DNA of 62,320 nt from NCBI RefSeq assembly GCF_014645735.1, contig NZ_BMMH01000032.1:1-62320 (forward strand), given 5' to 3'. A model generated the notes under the pieces. The model saw only the letters and a list, made by a program, of their open reading frames with translations, had not been told where the DNA came from and ran no database searches. Positions 16,868 to 25,158 of this stretch are shown piece after piece. Both the position numbers and the translations under genes were made by a program. Origin of the DNA: Nocardia jinanensis (lineage in GTDB: Bacteria; Actinomycetota; Actinomycetes; Mycobacteriales; Mycobacteriaceae). The stretch's first letter is position 1. Each line of letters starts with the position of its first letter.

Positions 16868-17554
16868 GTGCCGGAAACCAGCCGCCGCGAACCGCGCGAC
16901 CCCGGTTACCTCGAGGACGGCACGCGCGACGGCGCAGCCGCCCCGGCCGAGAACGATTCCGCAGGAGGCAGCGTGGCCGAGCAGACAGCAGTGGCCGAGC
17001 CGCTCGTCGCGGCCCCGGCATCCGGCGGCCGACCGGCGCCGGATACCGGCCCGGCACCACGATCGGCCCGGACGGAACGACTGCGCAAGGTGTGCGTCGG
17101 TGTGGTGATCACCGCGCTCTCGGTGAGCGTGCTGGTGTTGCTGCTGTTCCTGGCGGCCTGGCGCAACGACTATCTGATCGAATCCGACAAAGGCGCGACC
17201 ACCGGTGAGGTGCTCTCGGCCGGACGGCTGCGCTCGGCCGTGATGTACGTGACCCCCGACGGGGTGACCCATAACCCGAAAGTCGGCGTCCTCTACCCGA
17301 CCAACCTCACCGCGGGCGAGCGGATCAATGTCGAATACAGTCGCGCCGATCCCGATCTGGTCCGGGTGGCGGGTCGCGATGTCCGGGTCGCGATCCTGCC
17401 GACGCTGTCGGTGCTGGCCGTGACCTGGGCAATCACCCTGCCGACGCTATGGCTGCTGATGCGGGCGGCGACCGGTTCGATGAGTGTTCGCCCGATCTTC
17501 GATCCGGCGTCATATCGGCGACGCGTGCCGGGGGACCGCGGCCGCGCAGACTGA
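16868..17554 (+). CDS. DUF3592-type membrane protein (Rv0556-like)
   Basis: 228 aa. A disordered, Ala/Glu/Pro-rich cytoplasmic tail of about 70 residues is followed by a first transmembrane helix (VVITALSVSVLVLLLFLAAW, about 79-98), an extracytoplasmic domain of about 80 residues (TTGEVLSAGRLRSAVMYVTP, then GERINVEYSRADPDLVRVAG), and a second helix (about 175-198). Function unknown; the homologue in M. tuberculosis lies in the same place beside mgtA. The start is GTG 16868, with TAGCCT exactly six bases upstream (leaderless pattern). mgtA starts five bases after its stop, so the two form a unit. Confidence 0.82.
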   Translation: MPETSRREPRDPGYLEDGTRDGAAAPAENDSAGGSVAEQTAVAEPLVAAPASGGRPAPDTGPAPRSARTERLRKVCVGVVITALSVSVLVLLLFLAAWRNDYLIESDKGATTGEVLSAGRLRSAVMYVTPDGVTHNPKVGVLYPTNLTAGERINVEYSRADPDLVRVAGRDVRVAILPTLSVLAVTWAITLPTLWLLMRAATGSMSVRPIFDPASYRRRVPGDRGRAD

Positions 17555-17558
17555 CCGG

Positions 17559-18701
17559 GTGCGCGTAGCCATCGTTGCGGAGTCATTTCTTCCGAATATG
17601 AACGGCGTCGTGAACTCGGTACTCCGAGTGCTGGATCATCTGGACCGGCACGGGCACGAAGCCCTGGTCATCGCGCCCGATACCCTCCGCGGGCAGCCGC
17701 CCGCGCCCCGGTCGCACGGCAGATTCCCGGTCCACCGGGTTCCGGCGGTGATGGTGCCGAAGATCAGTTCACTGCCGGTGGGGCTGCCGCAACCGGGCAT
17801 GGTCGGCATCCTGGACGATTTCGATCCCGATGTGGTTCATCTGGCCTCACCGTTCCTGCTCGGTGCGGGCGGTCTGGCGGCCGCATTGCGGCTGGACCTG
17901 CCCGCGGTGGCGGTGTACCAGACCGATGTGGCGGGGTTCGCGAAGAGTTACGGACTGGGCCTGGCGGCCCGCGCCGCGTGGGGCTGGACCCGGCGGATCC
18001 ACGAGGGCGCGGTCCGGACGCTGGCACCGTCCAGCGCGGCGGTCGAGGATCTGGCCCGGCACGGCATCCCGCGGGTACACAAATGGGGTCGAGGGGTCGA
18101 TACGGCCCGGTTCACCCCGGGCGCGCGGAGCCGGGAGCTGCGCGAAGAGTGGCTCGGCGGCGGCGAGAGGCTGCTGGTGGGTTTCGTCGGCCGGCTGGCG
18201 CCGGAAAAACATGTGGAGCGGCTGGCGGTCCTGGCCCACGACCCGTCCGTGCGCCTGGTGATCGTCGGCGACGGGCCCGAGCGGCAGAAACTCGCCGGAC
18301 TGCTGCCGGACGCGATCTTCACCGGCGAACTCGGCGGCGACGAACTCGCCCGCGCCTACGCGAGCCTGGACGTGATGGTTCATCCGGGTGAGCACGAGAC
18401 GTTCTGCCAGGGAGTGCAGGAAGCGCTGGCCTCCGGCGTTCCGGTGATCGGCCCCGACGCCGGCGGTCCCCGTGATCTGATCGCGCATTGCCGTAACGGG
18501 TATCTGCTGCCGGTGAGCGATTTCACCGAACTGCTGCCCAGCACGGTCGCCGCGCTGCGTGATATTCCGCAGCGCGACCGGTTCGCCACGGCGGCCCGGA
18601 AATCGGTGCTGCATCGCACTTGGCCGGCCATCTGCACCGAACTCATGGGCCATTACGCCGAGGTGATCGGCACCGAATACCGGTTATCGCGTTCGGCCTG
18701 A
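17559..18701 (+). CDS. mgtA: GDP-mannose-dependent glycolipid alpha-mannosyltransferase (GT4)
   Basis: GT-B-fold family 4 glycosyltransferase of 380 aa. The mycobacterial and corynebacterial MgtA (Rv0557) adds mannose to glucuronosyl-diacylglycerol and was earlier called PimB. Seen here: N-terminal VAIVAESFLPNMNGVVNSVL, the acceptor-side HLASPFLLGAGG, the nucleotide-sugar motif FVGRLAPEKHVERL, and the C-terminal HPGEHETFCQGVQEALASG with the donor-binding E(x7)E-type spacing. The start is GTG 17559, five bases after the DUF3592 stop; CAGACT lies six bases upstream. It acts at the cytoplasmic face of the membrane. The next gene is menG, as in M. tuberculosis. Confidence 0.9.
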   Translation: MRVAIVAESFLPNMNGVVNSVLRVLDHLDRHGHEALVIAPDTLRGQPPAPRSHGRFPVHRVPAVMVPKISSLPVGLPQPGMVGILDDFDPDVVHLASPFLLGAGGLAAALRLDLPAVAVYQTDVAGFAKSYGLGLAARAAWGWTRRIHEGAVRTLAPSSAAVEDLARHGIPRVHKWGRGVDTARFTPGARSRELREEWLGGGERLLVGFVGRLAPEKHVERLAVLAHDPSVRLVIVGDGPERQKLAGLLPDAIFTGELGGDELARAYASLDVMVHPGEHETFCQGVQEALASGVPVIGPDAGGPRDLIAHCRNGYLLPVSDFTELLPSTVAALRDIPQRDRFATAARKSVLHRTWPAICTELMGHYAEVIGTEYRLSRSA

Positions 18702-18715
18702 CAGTGCGCGCCTCA

Positions 18716-18834
18716 CCGGCCGTGCGCGGCTGCGGACGGGCTTCGCCCGGCTGCGCCTATTAGGCGTACCTCCGCCTTCGCTCCGGCCGTGCGCGGGCTG
18801 CGGACGGGCTTCGCCCGGCTGCGCCTATTAGGGT
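18716..18834 (+). promoter_or_regulatory. Repeat-borne promoter module of menG
   Basis: Two 50-bp direct repeats (18716-18764 and 18783-18832) containing GGACGGGCTTCGCCCGG (a small hairpin) and GCGCCTATTAGG, joined by a family A unit at 18764-18794. In the second copy TAGGGT (18829-18834) lies exactly six bases before the GTG of menG. The segment 18764-18834 aligns nearly end to end with 33460-33529 upstream of menA. Confidence 0.7.
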
Positions 18835-18840
18835 CGGGAT

Positions 18841-19548
18841 GTGGTGAAAACACAATCGGTCCGGGCCTCGCTGGACAAGCAACCGCACGAGGTCGCGTCG
18901 ATGTTCGACGGGGTGGCGCGACGATACGACCTGACCAACACCGTGATCTCGGCCGGTCAGGACCGTTACTGGCGCTGGATGACCCGCAAGGCCATCGATC
19001 CGCGGCCCGGCGAGCGAGTGCTCGACCTCGCCGCGGGCACCGGGGTGTCCACCGTGGAACTGGGCCGGTCCGGCGCCTGGTGTGTGGCGACCGATTTCTC
19101 ACAGGGCATGCTGGCCGCGGGCCGGTTCCGGCAGGTACCCATGGTCGCCGGGGACGCCATGGCGCTGCCCTTCGCCGACAATTCCTTCGACGCGGTGACC
19201 ATCTCGTTCGGGCTGCGCAATGTCGCCGATACCGATCTCGCGCTGCGGGAGATGCTGCGAGTCACCAAACCCGGCGGCCGGCTGGTGATCTGTGAGTTCT
19301 CCACACCGGTCATCCCAGGGTTCGAAACCCTCTACATGGAGTACCTGATGAAGGCGCTCCCGCGGGTGGCCCGGGCCGTGAGCAGCAACCCGGATGCCTA
19401 CGTCTACCTGGCCGAATCCATCCGCGCGTGGCCCGATCAGCGGCAACTGGGTCGCCGGGTGGCCGACGCGGGGTGGTCCGGGGCGAAATGGCGGAACCTC
19501 ACCGGCGGCGTGGTCGCCCTGCATCGGGGATACAAACTCGGCGGCTGA
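18841..19548 (+). CDS. menG: Demethylmenaquinone methyltransferase
   Basis: SAM-dependent C-methylation of demethylmenaquinone, the last ring step before MenJ. 235 aa, UbiE/MenG family. It shows FDGVARRYDLTNTVIS (substrate side), the SAM-binding motif VLDLAAGTGVSTVELG (residues about 61-76), ISFGLRNVADTDLALREM and the C-terminal LTGGVVALHRGYKL that typifies MenG/UbiE. The start is GTG 18841 (a second GTG follows at once). There is no Shine-Dalgarno and TAGGGT is six bases upstream, so translation is probably leaderless. It follows mgtA by 139 bp of repeat sequence. Confidence 0.95.
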   Translation: MVKTQSVRASLDKQPHEVASMFDGVARRYDLTNTVISAGQDRYWRWMTRKAIDPRPGERVLDLAAGTGVSTVELGRSGAWCVATDFSQGMLAAGRFRQVPMVAGDAMALPFADNSFDAVTISFGLRNVADTDLALREMLRVTKPGGRLVICEFSTPVIPGFETLYMEYLMKALPRVARAVSSNPDAYVYLAESIRAWPDQRQLGRRVADAGWSGAKWRNLTGGVVALHRGYKLGG

Positions 19549-19577
19549 TCCGCCCGGACGCGGCCGGTTCATCTACC

Positions 19578-19589
19578 TCACAGCTGTGA
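19578..19589. promoter_or_regulatory. 12-bp perfect palindrome upstream of nitrate reductase gene
   Basis: TCACAGCTGTGA in the 122-bp gap between menG and the nitrate reductase gene. A possible operator; no regulator can be named. A TAACAT box at 19622-19627 could be the -10. Confidence 0.35.
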
Positions 19590-19670
19590 TTCTCGCCGGT
19601 GAAGTGGAATGTCATCCGGCGATAACATCGGGCAAACCCGAGGAAATCGGCCGCGGGCACGATCGGAGGC

Positions 19671-19820
19671 ATGTCCGAGGCATACGGCACGAGCGAGTCA
19701 CGCCCGGAGGCGGCAGCGAAGCGTAACCACGCTGGGCCCCCGCCCATGCCCGATGGACAGAGCACGAGCGAGTCACGCCCGGAGGCGGTAGCGGACCGTC
19801 ACCACGCAGGGCCCTCGCAT
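19671..19820 (+). repeat. In-frame 75-bp tandem repeat (family B) at the start of the nitrate reductase gene
   Basis: Two units of exactly 75 bp that place in-frame ATGs at 19671, 19746 and 19821. Each unit reads GCACGAGCGAGTCACGCCC, then GGAGGCGG, and ends GGGCCC..., then ATG. If translated it gives TSESRPEA(A/V)A repeats. The same DNA motif is non-coding at 11793-11893 and 14201-14299. Confidence 0.75.
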
Positions 19821-22800
19821 ATGCCCGATCGACACCGCGACCGGCAGGCGGGCACGACCAGGACGGCGTGCTCCTACTGTGGCGTCGGCTGCGGAATCGA
19901 GGTCACCACCCAGGCGGATACCTCCGGTGCGCCGGTCATCGCCAAGGTCAGTGGGGACAAACTGCATCCGTCGAACTCCGGGCGGCTGTGCACCAAAGGC
20001 GCCACCCACCTGGAGCTGATGCGGGCACCGGGCCGGATGACCACCGCCTACCGGCGGCCCGAACGCGGAGTGGAGCCGCAACCGGTCGGTGTGGACGAGG
20101 CAGTGCGAGAGACCGCGACACGGCTGCGCCGGATCCTGGATGAGCACGGCCCCGACGCCATCGCGCTGTACGTATCCGGACAGATGTCACTCGAGGCCCA
20201 GTACCTGGCCACAAAACTCGCCAAGGGTCATCTGCGGACCATCCATATGGAAGCGAACTCCCGGCTGTGTATGGCCAGTGCCGGCACCGGCTACAAACAG
20301 TCGCTGGGAGCCGACGGGCCGCCGGGGTCCTATGACGATTTCGAGCATGCCGACCTGTTCTTCGTGATCGGCGCGAATATGGCCGACTGCCACCCCATCC
20401 TCTTCCTGCGCATGGCCGACCGGCTCAAGTCGGGCGCGAAACTGATCGTGGTGGATCCGCGGCGCACCGATACCGCCGCGCGCGCCGATCTGTTTCTGCA
20501 GATCGCGCCCGGTACGGATCTGGCCCTGCTCAACGGCCTGCTGCATCTCCTGGTCGAAGCCGGTGATATCGATGCCGACTTCATCGCCGAGCACACCGAG
20601 GGCTGGGACGCCATGCCCGAGTTCCTCGCCGACTACACACCGGAGAAAGTGGCCGCGCTGACCGGCCTGACCGAAGAATCCATTCGTACCGCCGCGCGCT
20701 GGATCGGGGAGGCCGGTGAATGGATGAGCCTGTGGACCATGGGGCTCAACCAGTCGACGCACGGAACCTGGAACACCAACGCGCTGTGCAACCTGCATCT
20801 GGCCACCGGCGCCCTCTGCCGTCCGGGCAGCGGGCCGTTCTCGCTGACCGGCCAGCCGAACGCCATGGGTGGCCGCGAAATGGGTTACATGGGTCCAGGT
20901 CTGCCCGGGCAGCGCAGTGTGCTGAATGCCACCGACCGTGCCTTCGTGGAGGATGCCTGGGAACTGCCGCCGGGGACGCTGCGCGCCGAGGCCGGGCCCG
21001 GCACCATCGAGATGTTCCGCGAACTAGCGGCCGGAGATATCAAGGCCGCGTGGATCATCTGCACCAATCCGGTGGCGACAGTCGCCAACCGGAAGACGGT
21101 GATCGCGGGCCTGGAAGCGGCCGAACTGGTGATAGCGCAGGACGCCTACACCGAAACCGCCACCAACACCTATGCCGATATCCTGCTGCCGGCCACGCTG
21201 TGGGCCGAGGCGGATTCGGTGATGGTGAACTCCGAACGCAATGTCACCCTGCTGAGCAGTTCGATCGACCCGGCGGGCGATGCCCGACCGGACTGGCAGC
21301 TGATCGCGCAGGTGGCGACCGCGATGGGCTTCCCCGGTTTCGAGTACACCTCGAGCGCGGAAGTATTCGACGAACTGCGTCGTTTCGCCAATCCCGCCAC
21401 CGGTTACGACCTCAGCGGTATGACCTACGACCGGTTGCGCGAGGGTCCGATGCAGTGGCCGTGCCCCGACCCCGGACAGCGACGCAACCCGATCCGATAC
21501 CTGAACGACGGTGTGAGCCGGCCGCTCTACACCGATGCCGACGGTAACGAGCCGCGGCTGGCCTTCCCGACGCCGAGCCGACGGGCCGTGTTCTGGCCGC
21601 GCCCGCATATGCTGCCCGACGAAATGCCCGACGACGACTACCCGTTCCTGCTCAATACGGGCCGGCTGCAACACCAGTGGCATTCGATGACCAAGACCGG
21701 ACGTGTCGGCAAACTCAACAAACTCAACGGCGAACCGTTCGTGGAGGTCCATCCCGACGACGCCCGCGCCCTGGAGCTGGACCCGGGCGATCAACTGGAG
21801 ATCACCTCGCGGCGCGGGCGCGCGGTACTGCCCGCCCGGATCACTGACCGGGTACGACCCGGTGGTTGCTTCGCGCCGTTCCACTGGAACGACGAACACG
21901 GCGAATACCTGACCGTCAACGCGGTGACCCACGACGCCGTCGATCCCGATTCCCTGCAACCGGAGTTCAAGGCGTGCGCGGTCGCCTTGCGCCGGGTCGC
22001 GCCGATGACCCGGGCGCACACCCCGGAAACACCCGCGAACGCGCCGGAATCCGCACCCGGCGTCCACCCCCTGGCCACAATTCTCGGCCTGGATACAGCG
22101 GCCACGCCGACGCTCAGCGAGACCGAACGGATCTACCTGGGCGGTTATCTCGCCGCACTCCAGTCACTACCGGTGTCCGGGCAACCGGTACTGCCGTCGT
22201 CCGCACCACTGTCGGAGCGCGGCCGGCTGTGGGTGGACGGTCTCCTGGCCGGCATGTATTCGCGTGGTGTGCCCGCCGATCCGGCGGCCGCCGGCGATCC
22301 CGCCCCAGCACCTCCCGCCCGGACCGTCTCGGTGCTGTGGGCATCGCAGACCGGCAATGCCGAGGATTTCGCCGCGACCGCCGCTCAGCGGCTCACCGAG
22401 TCCGGGCTCGCCCCGCGGCTGCTCGATATGGACTCCTGCGAACTCGACGTGCTCTCCGGCGATGTTCTGGTCGTCACCAGTACATTCGGTGACGGCGGAC
22501 CACCGGACAACGGCGCGGATTTCTGGACCCGGCTCGATGACAGCGCGATGCGGCTGACCGGGATGCGGTACGCGGTGTTCGCACTCGGCGACTCCTCCTA
22601 CGACGATTTCTGCGGGCACGGCCGCAAACTCGACACCCTGTTCGCCGACCGGGGCGCGACCCGGTTGCTACCTCGCCAGGACTGTGAACCCGATTTCGGC
22701 GAACCGGGCGCGCAGTGGCTGGATATGGTGATCGCCGCACTGTCCGGTGATACCGGTTCCGGCGCGGAGTCCGGCGGTGGCAGCCCACGGGAGAGCGTCG

Positions 22801-24017
22801 GATTCCCGTCCGGTACCGGCACCGCGACCGGCGTTCTGGAACGCACCGCACCCGCTCCGCTTCCGGTTCGCCGAATCGCGCCCACCGCATTCACCCGCAC
22901 CGCACCGGTCACCGCACCGCTGGTCGGCAACGAGGTACTGACCGCGCCGGACGCCGAGAAGGAGGTCCGGCGGATCAGTTTCGGCCTGGACGGGCTGGAC
23001 GCCAGGTACGAAGTGGGCGATTCCCTCGGGGTGTGGCCGACCAACTGCCCGTCGCTGGTCGGGGAATGGCTGGCGGCGACCGGCTTCGACGGCCGCCGCG
23101 GGGTCGCGGCCGGTGGTGCCGAGATGCCGTTGGAACAGGCGCTGCGCACCCACTACGACATCACCAAGGTCTCCCGCGATCTGCTGGAATTCGTGGCCGC
23201 GCACAACCCCAGCAACCGGCTCGCCAAACTGCTGCGCCGCGACAACCGCAACGAGCTGGCCTCGTATCTGTGGGATCGCCAGCTGGTGGATGTCCTGCGT
23301 GATTTCCCGGTGCGCGCCGACCTGGTGGAGTGGCTGGAGGCCCTGAAGAAATTGCAGCCGCGGCAGTATTCGATCTCGTCGAGTCCACTGGTGAGCCCGA
23401 GCCGGGTCGAACTCACCGTGGGGATCGTCCGCTACGGCGATCCGATCGCCGCGGGGTCGGCGGCCCGGCGCGGCGGTGTCTGCTCCACTTTCCTCGCCGA
23501 CCGGTCCGCGGACGCTACGGTGCCGATATTCCTCCAGCGCGCACCGCATTTCCGACCACCACTGGATCCCGGCGCCCCCATGATCATGGTCGGACCCGGC
23601 ACCGGTATCGCGCCGTTCCGCGGTTTCCTGCACGAACGTCGCGCGCGAGGTGCCACCGGCCGCAATTGGCTGTTCTTCGGCGACCAGCACGCGGCCCAGA
23701 ACTTCTACTACCGGACCGAATTGGAGGATATGTTCCGGACCGGTCACCTCTCCCGGCTGGACCTGGCATTTTCCCGGGACCAGCGGGAACGGATCTACGT
23801 GCAGCACCGCATGATCGAACACGGTGCCGAGCTGTGGTCGTGGCTGCGCGACGGCGCCCACTTCTATGTCTGCGGCGATGCCGCGCGGATGGCCAAGGAT
23901 GTGGACGACGCGCTGCTGCGTATCGCCCGCATCCACGGCAAACTCGACGAGGACGGGGCGCTGGCCTTCAAGAAGCAGCTCATCGCCGAGAAACGCTACG
24001 TCCGCGACGTGTACTGA
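19671..24017 (+). CDS. Single-chain assimilatory nitrate reductase fused to flavodoxin/FAD reductase
   Basis: A 1448-codon frame joining two enzymes. The N-terminal half is a molybdopterin-bis-MGD oxidoreductase of the NasA/NapA type: a [4Fe-4S] cluster site (Cys 67, 70, 74 and 107, in ACSYCGVGCG and GRLCTKGA) and the likely Mo-ligand Cys200 in NSRLCMASAGTGY. From about residue 885 a flavodoxin domain follows (SVLWASQTGNAEDFAATAAQ, STFGDGGPPDNG), then a CysJ/P450-reductase-like FAD-NADPH module (RQYSISSSP, GPGTGIAPFRGFL, KRYVRDVY at the C-terminus). The protein could therefore move electrons from NADPH through FAD, FMN and Fe-S to nitrate by itself; similar fusions are known in mycobacteria and nocardiae. 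The true start is uncertain: ATG 19671 (GGAGG too close), 19746 or 19821. The conserved domain begins just after 19821. No nitrite reductase or transporter is nearby. Confidence 0.9.
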   Translation: MSEAYGTSESRPEAAAKRNHAGPPPMPDGQSTSESRPEAVADRHHAGPSHMPDRHRDRQAGTTRTACSYCGVGCGIEVTTQADTSGAPVIAKVSGDKLHPSNSGRLCTKGATHLELMRAPGRMTTAYRRPERGVEPQPVGVDEAVRETATRLRRILDEHGPDAIALYVSGQMSLEAQYLATKLAKGHLRTIHMEANSRLCMASAGTGYKQSLGADGPPGSYDDFEHADLFFVIGANMADCHPILFLRMADRLKSGAKLIVVDPRRTDTAARADLFLQIAPGTDLALLNGLLHLLVEAGDIDADFIAEHTEGWDAMPEFLADYTPEKVAALTGLTEESIRTAARWIGEAGEWMSLWTMGLNQSTHGTWNTNALCNLHLATGALCRPGSGPFSLTGQPNAMGGREMGYMGPGLPGQRSVLNATDRAFVEDAWELPPGTLRAEAGPGTIEMFRELAAGDIKAAWIICTNPVATVANRKTVIAGLEAAELVIAQDAYTETATNTYADILLPATLWAEADSVMVNSERNVTLLSSSIDPAGDARPDWQLIAQVATAMGFPGFEYTSSAEVFDELRRFANPATGYDLSGMTYDRLREGPMQWPCPDPGQRRNPIRYLNDGVSRPLYTDADGNEPRLAFPTPSRRAVFWPRPHMLPDEMPDDDYPFLLNTGRLQHQWHSMTKTGRVGKLNKLNGEPFVEVHPDDARALELDPGDQLEITSRRGRAVLPARITDRVRPGGCFAPFHWNDEHGEYLTVNAVTHDAVDPDSLQPEFKACAVALRRVAPMTRAHTPETPANAPESAPGVHPLATILGLDTAATPTLSETERIYLGGYLAALQSLPVSGQPVLPSSAPLSERGRLWVDGLLAGMYSRGVPADPAAAGDPAPAPPARTVSVLWASQTGNAEDFAATAAQRLTESGLAPRLLDMDSCELDVLSGDVLVVTSTFGDGGPPDNGADFWTRLDDSAMRLTGMRYAVFALGDSSYDDFCGHGRKLDTLFADRGATRLLPRQDCEPDFGEPGAQWLDMVIAALSGDTGSGAESGGGSPRESVGFPSGTGTATGVLERTAPAPLPVRRIAPTAFTRTAPVTAPLVGNEVLTAPDAEKEVRRISFGLDGLDARYEVGDSLGVWPTNCPSLVGEWLAATGFDGRRGVAAGGAEMPLEQALRTHYDITKVSRDLLEFVAAHNPSNRLAKLLRRDNRNELASYLWDRQLVDVLRDFPVRADLVEWLEALKKLQPRQYSISSSPLVSPSRVELTVGIVRYGDPIAAGSAARRGGVCSTFLADRSADATVPIFLQRAPHFRPPLDPGAPMIMVGPGTGIAPFRGFLHERRARGATGRNWLFFGDQHAAQNFYYRTELEDMFRTGHLSRLDLAFSRDQRERIYVQHRMIEHGAELWSWLRDGAHFYVCGDAARMAKDVDDALLRIARIHGKLDEDGALAFKKQLIAEKRYVRDVY

Positions 24018-24041
24018 CTCCCCGCTCCGGATCCGCCGTCC

Positions 24042-25076
24042 TCAGGCGGCCGGCGGGTTGAGCCGCGCGAAATCGGGCAGGCGGTAGTAGGGGTAATAGG
24101 GGTAGGGCGGGGTGAGTGCGCTCGCCTTGTCGAGACGCGCGAGCTGGTCGGCGGTGAGCTCCCAGCCGATCGCCCCGAGGTTCTGCCGCAACTGTTCCTC
24201 GTTGCGCGCGCCGATGATCACCGTGCCGACAGTGGGCCGGGTGAGCAGCCAATTGAGCGCGATCTGCGGCACGGATCGGCCGGTTTCGGCGGCGATTTCG
24301 TCCAGTACATCGACCACGTCGTAGAGATGTTCCTGATCCACCGGCGGGCCCGCCTCGGCGGTCCGGTGCAGCCTGCTGCCTGCGGGCAGCGGCTGTCCGC
24401 GCCGGATCTTGCCGGTGAGCCGCCCCCAGCCGAGCGGACTCCAGACCACGGCGCCCACCCCCTCGGCCAGCCCCAACGGCATCAGCTCCCATTCGTAATC
24501 GCGGCCGACGAGTGAGTAGTAGACCTGATGGGCGATATAGCGGGTCAGACCGTGCCGATCCGCCGCGGCCAGCGATTTCATCAACTGCCAGCCGGCGAAA
24601 TTGGAGGCCCCGATATAGCGGATCTTGCCCGCACGGACCAGATCGTCGAGCGCGTGCAGGACCTCCTCCACTGGGGTCCGCGCGTCGAACGCGTGTAGTT
24701 GGAACAGATCGATATGCTCCACGCCCAGCCGTGTGAGCGAAGCCTCCACCGCCGCGATGAGGCGGCTCCGGCCGGTTCCGGCGTCGTAGGGGCCCGGGCC
24801 GATGGGCAGACCGGCCTTCGTGGACAGCAGCAGCCGATCGCGGCGGCCGCGGATCGCGGCGCCGAGCACCTCCTCGGAGGCTCCGTCGGAATAGACATCA
24901 GCCGTATCGAACATGGTCACGCCCGCGTCGAGGCTGATGTCGACGAGCCTGCGCGCCTGGTCGGCATCGGTATCGCCCCAGGCCTCGAACAGTTCGCCGC
25001 GTCCACCGAAGGTGCCCGCGCCGAAGCTCAGCGCGGGCACGACCAGACCCGAGGTACCCAACCGCCGGTATTCCAT
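24042..25076 (-). CDS. Aldo/keto reductase
   Basis: NADPH-dependent oxidoreductase with a TIM-barrel fold, 344 aa. The catalytic tetrad is visible: Asp and Tyr in FDTADVYSDG, Lys in LLLSTKAGLPIG, His in IDLFQLHAFD. The C-terminal NADPH-binding motif is TVGTVIIGARNEEQLRQNLG. The start is ATG 25076 with AGGAG seven bases upstream; the longer frame to 25316 crosses the divergent TetR gene. It resembles the YghZ/potassium-channel-beta-like group of general carbonyl reductases, and the substrate is unknown. The gene is divergent from a TetR regulator across 82 bp with a candidate operator, so local control by that repressor is likely. Confidence 0.92.
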   Translation of the reverse strand: MEYRRLGTSGLVVPALSFGAGTFGGRGELFEAWGDTDADQARRLVDISLDAGVTMFDTADVYSDGASEEVLGAAIRGRRDRLLLSTKAGLPIGPGPYDAGTGRSRLIAAVEASLTRLGVEHIDLFQLHAFDARTPVEEVLHALDDLVRAGKIRYIGASNFAGWQLMKSLAAADRHGLTRYIAHQVYYSLVGRDYEWELMPLGLAEGVGAVVWSPLGWGRLTGKIRRGQPLPAGSRLHRTAEAGPPVDQEHLYDVVDVLDEIAAETGRSVPQIALNWLLTRPTVGTVIIGARNEEQLRQNLGAIGWELTADQLARLDKASALTPPYPYYPYYRLPDFARLNPPAA

Positions 25077-25097
25077 TTCGACTCCTAAAGGGTCTAT

Positions 25098-25115
25098 GGT
25101 TTCGTTAACAAACCC
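25098..25115. promoter_or_regulatory. Candidate TetR operator between AKR and TetR genes
   Basis: GGTTTCGTTAACAAACCC, an imperfect inverted repeat centred on GTTAAC (7 of 9 half-site bases match), in the middle of the divergent intergenic gap. Confidence 0.5.
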
Positions 25116-25158
25116 GAACATACACCTGCCGAACGATAAATGAAACCGGAGTTCCGTT

